Positions 33,879 to 46,698 of a stretch of DNA of 64,000 nucleotides are shown here, in pieces. The stretch is from assembly GCA_963969395.1 (NCBI GenBank), contig OZ017795.1, positions 29,741,063-29,805,062 of the forward strand, read 5' to 3'. The notes under the pieces were generated by a model, which searched no databases, was not told the DNA's origin, and worked only from the letters and a program-made list of their open reading frames with translations. Within the stretch, counting starts at the first letter, position 1. Each line of letters opens with the position of its first letter. Both the position numbers and the translations under genes were made by a program. The stretch is from Pseudoscleropodium purum. Its lineage: Eukaryota; Streptophyta; Bryopsida; Hypnales; Brachytheciaceae.

Positions 33879-35311
33879 ATGAAAATAGAAACAACCATTC
33901 AAAAATTGTATGAACAACTTGGATTTATATGCAACATTTTTGGCATTCTCTAATTATTCACCACTTATTTATGAAGAAGGAATTTTTAAATAGACAAGAA
34001 TGAATATGTCTAAGGTAGTTTGTTCTAAAAGAGATTGGCCTCTAAAATTGATCATTAGCAAACATGTACATTTTTGTTTTCTTTAGTGTATCTATGGTGT
34101 ACATTTTGAAGTAGTCGATTTTTGTGACCACCGCAGTCCAACTTCAAAATTTAATAACTAATTCCTCAAAGGTCCAAAAAAATATGAAACCACTTGGGTT
34201 AGATGCCAATTTCCAATATAGGGTTTCTGAATTCCATCGTTATTAGCACTGCATTTGCTGAGTCAAGCCTCTGCTGTTTTTGACATTTTTGGCCGAATCC
34301 TTCACAGGTTAGATCTATAAAGTGAAGTGAGAGTTTTGAACAAGTTTTCATGCTAAAAATTTGTCGCTACTCAAAAAGAGAGCCCAATTCAAGTCCCTAA
34401 CGTGAAATAAACTACATCTACAATGCAACTGCACAGTGAAATAAGCAATCCAAAGCTTTATTACATCAAAAAATTCAATTCAAGTTAATTATTTACATAA
34501 TAGGATTGAATCGAGTAATATGTGTGTTAAATTGAATTAGGTAGTCAAGTTTCTGTAGATGGATAAATGACTTTCTTTTCCAATGAAAAATTGTATTTCA
34601 AGGTTTTATAATCCACAATTGATTATAAATCCTCAAATTTTCACAATCCTTAATTCTAATTGAGGTTTTAAACAATGGTATATATAAATAGATGGATCAC
34701 TTGTATATATATCATTTTATACAGAGCAATTGAATAGGTGGCAATCTGAATTTCCAAAGTTGTAGAGACTTATTATAAAACGCATCAAAAGAAGAAAAAA
34801 AAATCTAATAATGACTTTTAAACAAAAGTTGTTAATTATGATTTATATATTACATCCATCCAATGGATGATATTTTTCAATAAAATCTAATATCAAAATT
34901 AAATAATTCATCATAAAATTGTCTAAAGATTGGATATTTGTAATTCTTTCTAGTTGTTTTTTCTTTACGTTCAAAATGTTAAGTTTTAATTATACTATTT
35001 TGTAAAGAATTTTATTTATTTTTATTTACTGAAGTTGTGTTTGAATTGGTAATTTTTGAATTGAAAAAGTTAGTTTTAGAATTGCCATAATTACTTGTAC
35101 TCAAGCTTGTATTCTTCAAATTGTAGATTATTTTCAATAGAAAGTTGCAGGGGTTTATACTATAAATATGTAAAAGAACTAATAGACGAATATATAAATA
35201 TTTAGATGGATGAATAAACAAAGATTTGATGACTAGTTGAAAATCATACTGAAATAAACAATATTTGGATGACATTTGTATATTCAATGCAAATTTGAAT
35301 TGACTTTGACG
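33879..35311. other. AT-rich spacer, no gene seen
   Basis: No supported coding region. The minus-strand frame at 35012-35428 runs into the tandem duplication and is not convincing. Confidence 0.45.
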
Positions 35312-35335
35312 TTTGTATGTCAAAAGACATACAAA
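35312..35335. repeat. Perfect 10-bp hairpin
   Basis: TTTGTATGTC, AAAA, then GACATACAAA form a stem-loop exactly at the left edge of the tandem duplication that follows. Confidence 0.9.
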
Positions 35336-35935
35336 TGTCACATATATGTTGTTTCTCTCAACCACTTTTCTACTTGTGTATATGCTTGGGTCATGTTTGT
35401 AGTCATCTACTATTTCAAAATTAAACATTTGGTTTTTAATTTAGGAATCAAAGAATAAGAAATAATAACCTTAATAACTTAGACATTCTAATGATAATTT
35501 TTGTCAATTTGAAGGGTGACCAAATAGCGTTCTTGGGTTTAAAGAAATATCGATTGTAAAACTCACAATTAATTCATAATTATTTAAAAAAGTACAAATT
35601 CACAGACACTAACTTTCTATAGCATGTGCCAATGTATCACCTACATATAGTTTCTCTCAACCATTGTTCTATTTGTGTTTATGTTTCGCTCATGTTTGTC
35701 TTCATCCACTATTTGTAAATTGAACATTTGGTTCTTAATTTACGAGTCAAAGAGTAAAAAATATTCACTTTCATAACTTGAACATTCTGGTGATAATTTT
35801 TGTCAATTTGAAAGGCGACCAAAAGGGCCCTTTTGGATTTTAGAACATGTCAATTGTAAAAGTCATAATTCATGTAAATTTTTCTTTTGTAGAAGTGCAA
35901 TTACAGATATTTTGACTTTCTATAACATTTGGCCA
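35333..35935. repeat. Tandem duplication, period about 300 bp
   Basis: Unit 1 (about 35333-35632) and unit 2 (about 35633-35935) share TTTCTCTCAACCA, ATGATAATTTTTGTCAATTTG-like and GACTTTCTATAACAT-like words in the same order. Identity is roughly 80 percent by eye. Confidence 0.85.
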
Positions 35936-36891
35936 TGTGTGAGGGTGAAAGTTAATACTTTCTCAACCTTTCTCATCGTCAAAGCAAAAATGGAATAGAA
36001 ACTGAATAAGACTTCCACAATTTCTCCGTCTTTAACTACAGTCATCTGTTGACACTCTTATCATTTTCAAGGAATTACAAAATCACAGTAGAAAATTGGT
36101 CACATTCAAAATGACTTTCTCGATTTTAAGTATTCCCTTTTGGCATGCAACCTTTTAATTTTATCAAAGAATTTTCAAAATACATAGACAATCGTCGCCA
36201 CTTCATAATATATATACATTCGAAGAAACTTTCAAATCCATTTCTAGGTTTTCATGAGTTGAATTGCTCTTCTGTAAATTCAATGATGGCTTCACCATAC
36301 GTCTGCAGGTCGAAACTCTATTCTAGGAGTCGTTTTGCATTCTCCTCAGTCCACAAAGAACCAAAAATATTGGAAGTGTTGGAATAATATTTTGGAACTG
36401 CTTCCTTGCCTCCTCTGCTTTTCACTGGCCTCTCTTAAAAATTGTCCAGACAAAGTCAACAATTCCAATTACCATCCTGCAAATGTTGCGCGCTCCCATG
36501 TAGAATTCTAATTTATTAGTGGAAGACCAATTCTAGGCTCTCTATGTAGCTTCCACAAACTGTAGAATACCCTTTATGTCTGGTCTCTATTAAAGGTTTC
36601 CAGATTCTACTGAGTAAAAGTTTGAACTGCTGCCTAGTCTGACAAATTACAATATTCCAAAACTTTAAAAACAAATCCATGGAGTCCTTACACTGAAAGA
36701 ATAATTCCCTCTTCCTTCTAAGTTAACACAATTGACAAAAACCTCATGCCTATACAGAAAATAAAGATAAGCACACGGAGTCAAAGCCCTGAAAGTTGTG
36801 CGACAAAGCCAATTCAAGCTGAAAAATAATGGTTCTTTACAAATGCAGCCAGTGGGGTATCAAAGGACCCCACATGACATCGTGGTTAGAA
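35936..36891. other. 3' flank of the kinesin-4 gene
   Basis: No independent gene is seen. The part near 36891 is likely the kinesin 3' untranslated region. A short plus-strand frame at 36145-36387 matches nothing known. Confidence 0.5.
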
Positions 36892-39800
36892 TTACAATCT
36901 TCGCGAGCTCGATCGAAAATTCTCTTTCTGATCAACGGCGTCTTTCTGATTTCCCGGTCGACTAGTAGGAGTTTCTTTCCGCCTAATGCCATTCGAAGTC
37001 GATGCATCGATTTCCGTACTAATGTGCGAGCTCAATTGTATTGTAGTCAGTGGGGTCTGCGCAATTCTATGAGACGTAGAATGCACCCGAGGTGGAATAA
37101 CCGACTCCCTTTGTCCTTCGTTTGTTGGATTGGTGCTCGACAAAGGCTGAACTGACTCCCTGGAATTCAATCGGTCTCGTGCTGTTACGTACGAACTAGA
37201 CCCACCTGAGGCCTTGATATTAAGAGGAGTTGCTGCTCCAGCAGGGGGAGGGAGCTTGGTTGTCGTACTTTCTGACTGGGAAGGTGCGGCAGCTGGGACG
37301 GATACCAACTGAACCAACCCACGTGGAACTTTTCGCTTCGGTTTGAGGAGGGGCCTGTCCACACGCAGCTTTGCCAGAGCCTGCTAGACAAACAGATGCA
37401 GTGAGGTCCTACACCAGCTCTGCTAGGTCTGCAAGACAAATCCAAGACTCCATAGACGCATGAAGAAAATGAACAACGGAATTGTACAAATCGGGAATGA
37501 TCAGGTGCAAACCTTATTGTTTCCGATATCTGACAGTGGACGGCGAGGTCTTTTACTCCCGACCTCACTGTCTCTCCTACCTGTCCCAACAGATATCAAT
37601 TCACCCAAATCTTGACGATCTTCCGGGCTGAAAGAGGCGTGCAGGCTCTCTTTGTAAGCGGAATCTAGCACCGTTACTGCCCTCTTCACCAAAGCACGCT
37701 CCGCATCCACATTAGATGGAATCGGCAGATCTCCGTCACCTTTCACACCCCCGATAGAGGAAATGCTTCTAGAGATGGGAGGAGTACCCAGCTGATGCGG
37801 TGAAGAATCCACTCGAAGACTGGCCATGGCCGAAGCCATTTCTGATTGGGCAGGTGCGATGAGTTCGGTCGCGGAGAACCCTGCTGTGTCGGATGTCACA
37901 ATCTCCCAACGGTTCGCGCATCGACCGACATTACATCCACATTGAGGTCCGCAAAACCCACCCGCAGCTTTGCATGCACATTTCTTGGTCTTACAGCCTG
38001 ACCACGACGAGCAGGAGCAGCAGAGACTACCACCGGAAGTGGGCCCCGACTTAGAGTCTTGTTCTACAGGGGAGTGATCAACATCAGTCAACTCAACAAT
38101 CCCGGACGAATCTGCCGCAGTTGGCATGGAATTACTGCCCGACCTTCTGATGCTCGAAAGCTGCTGCTTACGACTCCCAGAAATCACACGCGTTCCAGAA
38201 TGAGTCTTGCGAGCAACGCGTCTTCGGGTCACTTTGTGTTCTTCCTCGGAATCTGAATCCAGGTCAGAGAGGTCCGCTTCCATCTCAAAATCTGACTCTG
38301 AATCCGACAGATCCATGTCGGGAAGGGAGTCTCGGACGAATAAAGATCCGCGTGTGGACTGCACAATGACCACGAGAAGATTTTATTAGATAGGGCAACG
38401 CGACGAAGATACATATTTGTATTCAGAATTAGTAATAAACAACAAATTCAAGCCAGATGTAAGATGATACCGGAAGGGTACAACGAAAATCAAGGACACA
38501 AACATGAGACCTCTGACTGAGAAAATAAGGCAAAATGGGTACTTCTAACTTGCCTGCCGAAGACCATAAGGTCCATTACCACCAGCTTCGAATCCTTGAG
38601 AAGCCTTATCAATGTCAGTCCCAGATTCGATCGTATCAACCATCCCCGACTGCGTGCACCCACCATGCGGAGCGCATCAGCAAAAGAGAAAACATGCTGG
38701 ATTCTCAAACATGCATGACCATAAAGAATTCGGCTTGACACACTTAGCAGTATTGGTACTCTAAATTAAAGAGAAAACGCAGCTGTCAAATTCATCAGCC
38801 ATGCGAGCAACTCATCCACAACGATTAGTTATTTCCACATTTGCGACGTAAGAAGGATTTAAACAAAACCTTTTTAGATGCTACAAGGGCATCTGACAGG
38901 GCGTGGTTTGTGCGCAGATTCTGTCTTTCCAATTCAAGGCGTTGAATTTCCGCCTGCTTAAGCAGACCTTCGACTTCAGCGAGCTTCTCCTTCAGCTCCT
39001 TGGTCTCCTCCTCAAGATCTTTGAAGCGGCATCTGGGAAACAACAAAACTCTTTGACTTTGAGTAGACATGACCTGTGAAACTAGTCATCGCAAACGATG
39101 AAAATAAATTCTTTGCGAGAAAAACAGAATCATCATCCACGAAAGAATAGAAAGCAATGGAAAACACGAACCTAGAATACGATGCGACACCAAACATCAG
39201 GTGCAATAGAGTCTTCGCGTCTCCCATCGACCGTAAGTGCTGCCAACGAGCGCGTCCACTGCTGGATCTCTCACGGTCTTCAGCCTCGGAAAGTTGAGAA
39301 GCCATTGCCACCATGTCTCCAGAAGAGGAACTCAAGAGGCTTCCCAAGTAAGCAATACGGGCATGTCTGCGAGGTAAGGGGTCGATTTATACCAAAAGCA
39401 TTTGAAATTGCTGTCTACACGACATGAAGCAAGAGAACTACCACATGAATGCTACGGCGGTCGCATGTACGACCGAAAAGCAAAAGTTTAAGTGATCGTG
39501 GAATGGAAAGATTCACGCGGATCACCTGTCGTGATATAAGAACTTGTTGAGATGTACATAAAACACATTGCCTACCTGGCATTGGAATCTTCGTCGGGAT
39601 CACTTCCATCCGCTGATTTCTCTTCAACTTGTTGCTTCAGTTTCATTAGCTCCTTGGCATACGCTGCACGTCTGCGTACAGGGGAGATTAATTTGGGACA
39701 ACGAACTCATATTTCTAATCACCAAGTTCCTAAGCCAAAGGAGTAGCAGTAAACAACCAAGTTTCTCATCGACTTTCCAAAGAGGATCAGTAATTCTTAC

Positions 39801-42800
39801 TCTTCTCTCTGTTTTTCGACGGCGGAACGAACTTCATGTACCCGCAGTGCCATTTCAAGTTCTTGTTCGAGCCAGTGCTGAAGAGACTTCTCATTATTCT
39901 GCATTGAACAACCATGAGTTCTTTCGGAACAAAAGTTAACAGTAACAGAGCAAACAGAGACTTCAATTTAGCAATTATGTTCAGGAGGATGGAGAATAGA
40001 ACCTGTGCCGAAGGACCGCCAAGGAGTAAAGTACCTGCAGAATCCAGAAGGAGACTTAGAGACATACAAATGAGAGCTCCGATGACAGATAAAGAAGTCC
40101 AGATGCGTCCAAGCAGGAAACAAACTAGAGTGAAGGAGTTACCGTTAGGCGCAGTATCCCGAGATGACTTCCTTGCTTCTTGTAGCTCCTTCAAGCGGCG
40201 CATTGCCGATGCAGCCTCTTCTGTCTTTCGTTGGAGAACCTGCAAAAGAGATTGCAACAGTCCTTAAATCTACTTGGAGTATTCAAATTCCGTTGACCTG
40301 CACTACTTCCCATTATGCATGCATTGCAATTTAGAAATCCATCAATGATGACCTTACCATTTTTTGTCGTAGATGAAGTGCTTGTATTTTATGCAACTCG
40401 TAAACATTACGGCGTCCTTCTTTCTTCAGCTGTAAGAGTCCAAATGCATTCGTGAGTTCCGACTGCAATATTGTCAACTTAGAAAGGACAAATTGTGAGA
40501 AAATGCAGTCGGCATGTCAGCTTTGTCTAGGGTTACGACAACAACCTGAAGAACCTCTTTTTCTCTAGATGCTTTCCAGAGTCGAAATTGCTCAGATTCT
40601 TGCTTCATCTTCTGCTGAATTTGAACCTAATGAAGTTCACCAGTCAGCCACAGACAAAATTTCAGTTCACATATACGTGCCAGTAATAAGCCACCAACAG
40701 ATGTGCAGCAAATTTCCAGAAATAAATATGAAGAAAACGAAAGTGGAAAACAAATAAAACGCAGGATCCGCAAACCTTTTGAGTCTTCATGCGGATAATC
40801 TCCTCTTGCAGACGTTTAGCAGCCTCATCGCTACGCTGCTTGTGGCGAAGAAGTTGCGCCTGATTCTCCTGCTTCTTTTTCAATTCAACAATCTGGTTTG
40901 GCAGGAAGAGCCATGCAATCAATAAGAAGTAAAGTCCTGGTCAAAAGTTCACAAAGCAGAGCTCGGATTAAGCGTAATATTGAAATTACCTGAGATTCGA
41001 GCTGAGATAATTTCTGGGTGTGCTGTTCTTGCGATTTCAACGTATTTTCGTCGGAAACATGGGAAAGATTCTCAAGATCTGCCAGCAACTTGTCTCTTTC
41101 TTTCTGCAAAACACACATTTATTTCCACTGTTATCTGATGTACAAGATGCTAGGGGTAATTATTCTACAATTGTCTCTACAATACGGAGAGACCAAAAGT
41201 GAGGCAACGTAAATTACCTGCAAATGTCTTTTTTCATCCTCCAGTTCGATCAGCTTTCTCTCGAAGTGCTGTTTTAAGACTACCGTATCAGTTCGTACAA
41301 AAGATTTCATCTCCGCCTGCACAACGCGAATATTCAGTTATTAACATGAAGCGTCCAGGCAGGGAGATGGCAAGCTGATACAGAAAATACGGCCTGAAAA
41401 ATAGTGGAACAACATAAGCAATCAATTGAGACCAGCCTGAATTTACTTCGACAAATTCAAACACTAAAATCCTACCTCTTTCTGCTCCAGCTGCATATTC
41501 AAGTCTTGCAATTGTTTGTCTAAACCTTCTTGAAGTGACGTGTATTCCAACTCTTTGGCAACAACATCAGCCTCGTCCTCTCCATTTACTTCACCTGCAA
41601 GTGACCATGCTTGAAACATGTGAGCACAAGATGATTAGTCTAAACATGAACTGCATTGAAAGGTCTTTTCTGTGAGGAGTATTAAATGCATCGCCGAACT
41701 CGGCATACACCAGTAAGCCCAGCCACCATCAAATAGACAGTATTGTGAAATAAGGCCGCACCAGGAGACAAGATATCTCCAGCTCCAGGAATTCGAAGAA
41801 TTGCTCCAGATTCAATGGCTCTGTCATCTTGAGAAGGAAGAGAATAATGTGGCCTAACGACAGTTCCAGAGCGAGCCTTCGCTTGACGAAGCTGTAGAAC
41901 CTCAGCCTCTAACTCCTGAATTCTATCTCTATACTCCTTCAACAAGTCTTCTGTCTGAACAGCGAATCGGTGGCATTCATATTAGAAGCAAATCATCTTA
42001 CTGGAACAAAATTTCTAAAATGAAACACGATAGAGAAGTGCAGATTCAAGGTACCTCACTACTCGAATCTTCCTCCAGCTCCTCAAACGTCTTCCCAGAC
42101 CGCAGCAGATCAAGCTTTATCATTAACTTATCCCGCTCAACCTACATAGTCAAGTGCGAGGCTTAGAGGGAAATGTAGACAAATTGGATGCAAGCGTCCA
42201 GATTCACAGGAAAAGTCGCGGCTTACTTGAGATTCCATAGCACAACGTTGAAATGAGACAATTCGCCCCTGAGCCTCATCCAGCTCTCGACGAATATCTA
42301 CATTGCTGGCTTCCAACCATGCAATTTTCTGGTTGAACATCTGAAAAAAAAGTCATTGGTTTCAGTGAAATACAAGAACGTACAGTTGAGGAAATATCCG
42401 TGACTATATGTATTGGTCACTTTCAGTAAGCAATTCAGAAAGAGGCAGACGGAGGGTGAGGGGTTCGTGAAAAGAAGGTGGTAGGCTCTTGGGAAGAGAA
42501 GGCTGAGAGAAGGCAGTAAGTGAATGCTAAAGAGATCAAAAGATTACCTGAACGTCGCTAGTCGAGGGTCCTCCGGCCCTTGCACAGATGAGTTCTACGT
42601 GGGCCATCTCTAATTGCTGTCGTAGTCGCTGCATTTCAGCAGCCATGGGATCTCGGTTGATCTGGTTCAAATATCAATCAATCCTTGATGCATATGTAAT
42701 CAACAAGCAAAATAAATAAATAATTTGGTACTAATACCATATTCGCTACAGAAGGAAGGGTAGTTAGGCTGCTGGGAAATACTTTCGCGGATATAAACTT

Positions 42801-45518
42801 CCTGACGTTAGAAGCATGATTTGTCGATCAAGAGTGCACAAGAATGTACTGTTTAACAACGAATACCCCTCTCTTTCAGGTCTTAAAACAGTCGAAAGCA
42901 GAAGATGCAATTACGGGTTGGCTTTCTCACCGTAGGTTTGTTCTGGATGTTACGCGCACGGTTCGCGTATTTCAAGGTATTCAATGTCTCTTCAGCATTT
43001 GAGTCAGCCGGACTCACACAAGCTGCATATCGCCAAAATTGACTGCATTAAGCACCCACAAGCTTGACGACAATAGGAAATTAGACTAACTAATGATTTG
43101 GTCAGGGAGGTTACCTATCATCACGGTACTGCTATTGCCTCCCAGAGAATCCTGTTGAAACAAAATCACAGTCAAAATTCCGATTTCCGATGGATTACTT
43201 CAATTATGATCACTTGCACAGAAAATTGAGACCTTCAATGAAAGCTAAGGTGGTGAAGGTTTGCCTGCAAGAGTCTTGTGAGTTTGCTGTCTCTGTAGGG
43301 AACATGCCCTCCCTCCTTCCTCTTTTTATCATCCCCTAGTGCACTGATGACGTTGCCAAGTGCCAGAAGTCCCTTGTTAATATGTACACCTGCAGACAGT
43401 GACATCCTATTTAGATGAAGTACCGTTCTTGATAACCCTAGGGTCTGTGTATTCACTGGTTAGAGTCACATAAATTTCTCTAGAGATGAGGCAATAATCT
43501 TAGATTTGTAATAGAAACAGTGGCCATACCAAAATAACACCGAGACATTGATTATCCTATATCCATACTCTGAGGTGCTCAAATACGACCAGCAAAACCA
43601 GCTATCCACGAAGGAGGTTGAGTTCACCTTCTTTGAATCGAAGACCATCAGCTCCAGTTCGTTTCGCTCTCTCTGATCCAGCCAAATCCACCAAATGTAG
43701 CTTCGCACACAAGTAATCTTCATTGGCATCTTCCAGGAGTGGATTATTCCCGTCAGGACCAATATCCCACTTACGACGCTGCTCAACCGTGATGGTAAAA
43801 ATAGCATGCGATCGACTGTATGCAAGAGGAAATGTTATAAACATATTTCGAAGCGATTGCAATGTGAAAATTCTAAACTAGCAAGAAGTGCTTTCTGTTA
43901 TCATCTGAAAATGCCCTTAGAAGATTGTAGAAGTCCAGGAAACAAAGAGCACAGTATTTGGTTATCAGGTGAGAGGGATAATTTAATGCGATTCTAAAAC
44001 AATTTACCGCAACGCTAATAACTGCACATCTATTCTAAAATTCAATCTGAAAGTAATCACTGTTTGAGAATGCGGCACCTTGATTGGGAATTCATGTTGG
44101 TGCTTCCAGTGGCCCGACACAGGGAGCCTTGCTCCAAGCAAGCAGCCATTTCCTCGAGGGATTTCACGTCAGTTTCTGTAACACCTGCCAGTGTTATGCC
44201 TCCGTTTGAGGTCTCTCGAATTTGAATGGGAGGTTTACCAATGGTCGTCGTCTTCGGTCCTCCTCCAAAACTAGCCTCTGATGCGGGAGGATTGGGATCA
44301 AGCAAATCATGAACTTCCTCCTTTAAAATCTGCAGATTGTACAATAAATCTTAGCATGCTCATTACGATGATCCAGCAATCAGTCTAACATGAAATAACT
44401 CAAAGGTTTCTTTTACCCTTCCCATGCAACTCCCAAATTGATATGATATAAGTCTTTAAATACATGCCTCCACGATCCTAAAGCGACAATTTCGAAGAGC
44501 GACACCAGACACTGTACAGAATCCCCTAAAACGTGCCAATTCCAATCAGACAGTAATCTGTCTGCTATCTAGATATCTAGTTTCAACTCGGTGAACGATG
44601 GTTGCCGATTCAAATAAATGGTATATCATTACGATTGTTATGTTTGACAGACCTAGCAGCGACACACACCTCAATGAACGAAACTCTGATCTGAAAGTCG
44701 GCTTTCTTCTTCAGAGTTCCGATTTGCCTGAAGATGAACTCCATCACCTGAGGGATAACTCCATGGGTGCTGCCTCCCACAGTGTACCCAGTGCCCATAG
44801 TGAAGGTTTTCCCTGACCCGGTCTGTGAAAGTAATTAACGACCATCAATCAGCCCAGCTTCTCTCTTAACTATACCGTTAGAGCTCAAAACAGATAGGTC
44901 TCCCCCTCTACTACGTTGCCATAGGGCATTGAAATACTAAAAGAGTTGATATTACAAGGGAAGTAAGTGTTCCTTAGCCACAGTTGACAAGGAAGGCCGA
45001 GTTCACACCTGACCGTATGCCAATACAGTCGCATTGTACCCATGAAACAATCCCTCCACAAGAGATTTCACGCATTTGTCAAAAACTCCGGCCAGAGGTG
45101 CGGCAGAGCTGCCGAAAACGTGATCAAACGTAAATGAATGGCTGCCAAGTTGAACCTGCAAGAGAGACATTGTAACCATTATTTTTCTCGTGCCATTACT
45201 ACAGATTCGTGTGCAACGAATTTCAAAAGCACATTGCACAATGATCTGGTCAAAGGCTGAAGGCAAGAAGTTCTCAGTTGCTCAAAGGAAGAAACCAAAA
45301 CGAGGTGAACAGGATTCACAACTATGAAAGAAAGTCACCTGCGGTTCACCGGGCACAACTGAAATACAATCTTTACAGCCCTGGGCACGCTCCAACGCAA
45401 TCAGGGGCCTGATGTTCAAAGCCACTTGAACAGCCTGCGTCAATTCTTTCTCTGCCACAAAATTGCCCTCCTCTGCAGGGTTCGGCCCTTCCGGGCCCCC
45501 TCGATTCTCCACCCCCAT
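36892..45518 (-). CDS. Kinesin-4 motor protein (KIN-4/KIF4 family)
   Basis: A plus-end microtubule motor. Twenty-seven exons join to 4446 nt (1481 residues): 45518-45339, 45155-45009, 44822-44670, 44329-44079, 43815-43628, 43389-43265, 43151-43115, 43022-42931, 42661-42548, 42340-42227, 42141-42055, 41954-41711, 41594-41476, 41316-41218, 41103-40990, 40892-40776, 40626-40546, 40429-40358, 40239-40143, 40034-40003, 39898-39801, 39671-39576, 39366-39172, 39032-38870, 38649-38554, 38358-37513, 37380-36892. Motor residues about 30-391: P-loop GQTGSGKT 108-115, NSQSSRSH 240-247, DLAGSE 287-292. Coiled coil follows (about 392-1005), including [15 protein letters not shown] plant KIN-4 sequence. The tail has basic nuclear-type signals (TRRRVARK) and ten cysteines at 1150-1184, like the KIF4 Fe-S cluster domain. 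Family roles are cell-wall microfibril order (FRA1) or spindle midzone; the subclade is unresolved. Introns after exons 6 and 25 have GC donors. Confidence 0.95.
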
Positions 45519-46200
45519 AGGCCTCTCCTAATTTACACCCTGCTCAAGCCGTCCAACTCCGTATCTGAACGTTCGAATCCCAAACACTCTGTCCTAGGTG
45601 GCATCGGAAGATTCATGAACAAATCAATCAACGGGAACGGAACTCTTCAATTTCTCGGCCAACGCTACTTTCGGAAAGATCCTCGAGGGGCATCAGCAAA
45701 CCAGGCTACAATGCTCAAAGGCCAGAGATCCTCAGCACGGAATAGTGATCAACCCCAAAGTCGATGTCCTTCTCCTACTCTTCTTCTCTTGCTTGAGTAC
45801 CATCACACACTGGCTTCGTAATCAAAAATGTCCTAAAGACGGAAAAAATTCTTCTACAAGACATATGAAAACCATTTGCTGCCGCAATCGCTAATCGTCT
45901 CCAAAACTACCAAGAAGAAGATGTAAACAGAGGCAATCAAGCCTCAACTACACCAGAAGGAGGTGCAAGTCGATCGCAGGTCAAGGAAAGAGCAGACGAC
46001 CAGGAGAAAATCAATCCGCAGCGGCAAATGTTTTCCCGGTTACCGTTGGCACAAGCTCCGAAATGGTGCCGGAGGAATTCGAATTCAGCCCGTGGCTCTG
46101 ACAGGAACGAAACGGAACTCTTGGCGCCTCCGTGTACGGGTCACCCTGTTTGAAAAACGCACTGGGCGGGTCGGGACGGGTCGGGCAGCCCACAGCAGAG
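45519..46200 (-). promoter_or_regulatory. Upstream region of the kinesin-4 gene
   Basis: Moderate-GC sequence upstream of the start codon at 45518 probably contains the 5' leader and promoter. Overlapping frames on both strands (for example 45426-45821 plus, 46011-46217 minus) have no recognisable domain. GC falls sharply after about 46200. Confidence 0.4.
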
Positions 46201-46620
46201 CTTTTTTCTTTTCCCATTTTTTATGAGGTGCCAAAGTGGCGATAAATTTTTTTTTATAGTGGTGCTCCAAGTTTCAACATTCATGCAAATACGAGGGGAA
46301 ATTTCACATTTGTACATATCACATGTCCATAACTATATTTTCCCCCACAATCTAGCAATTTCATCCAACATTTTTTTCAATTCGAAGTTTTTGGGTGAAA
46401 AACCTCACATTTTGTTGCCATTTTTTAGTCAAATTATTTTTTTTGGTGCAATCTTGCACTAGAAAGTCAAAAAAAAGAGCTGTTGGCCCCACAATGGAGT
46501 AGGCACTATTTACAGAGCACAAGAGCACACCCAATAGATGAAGGACAAAGGGCTTCACTCAACTTCATTCTTGTTAACCCATAAACAACGTCTTGAACAT
46601 TTTTTGTGCAAAGATAGACA
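46201..46620. other. AT-rich spacer, no gene seen
   Basis: Low-GC sequence with T-rich runs; nothing is recognised. Confidence 0.5.
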
Positions 46621-46698
46621 AAGTGCATTTTGTGTGTAGGATAGAAGTGCATTTCCTATATGGGATAGAAGTGCATTTCCTATGTGGGATAGAAGTGC
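46621..46698. repeat. Tandem repeat, unit 25 bp, about three copies
   Basis: The units carry GATAGAAGTGCATTTCCTAT followed by ATGGG or GTGGG. The first copy is partly diverged. Confidence 0.9.

Noticed and set aside
45426..46226. Plus-strand frames upstream of and antisense to the kinesin start
   Set aside because: No domain or codon pattern; one overlaps kinesin exon 1 in antisense, and the rest lies in the promoter region.
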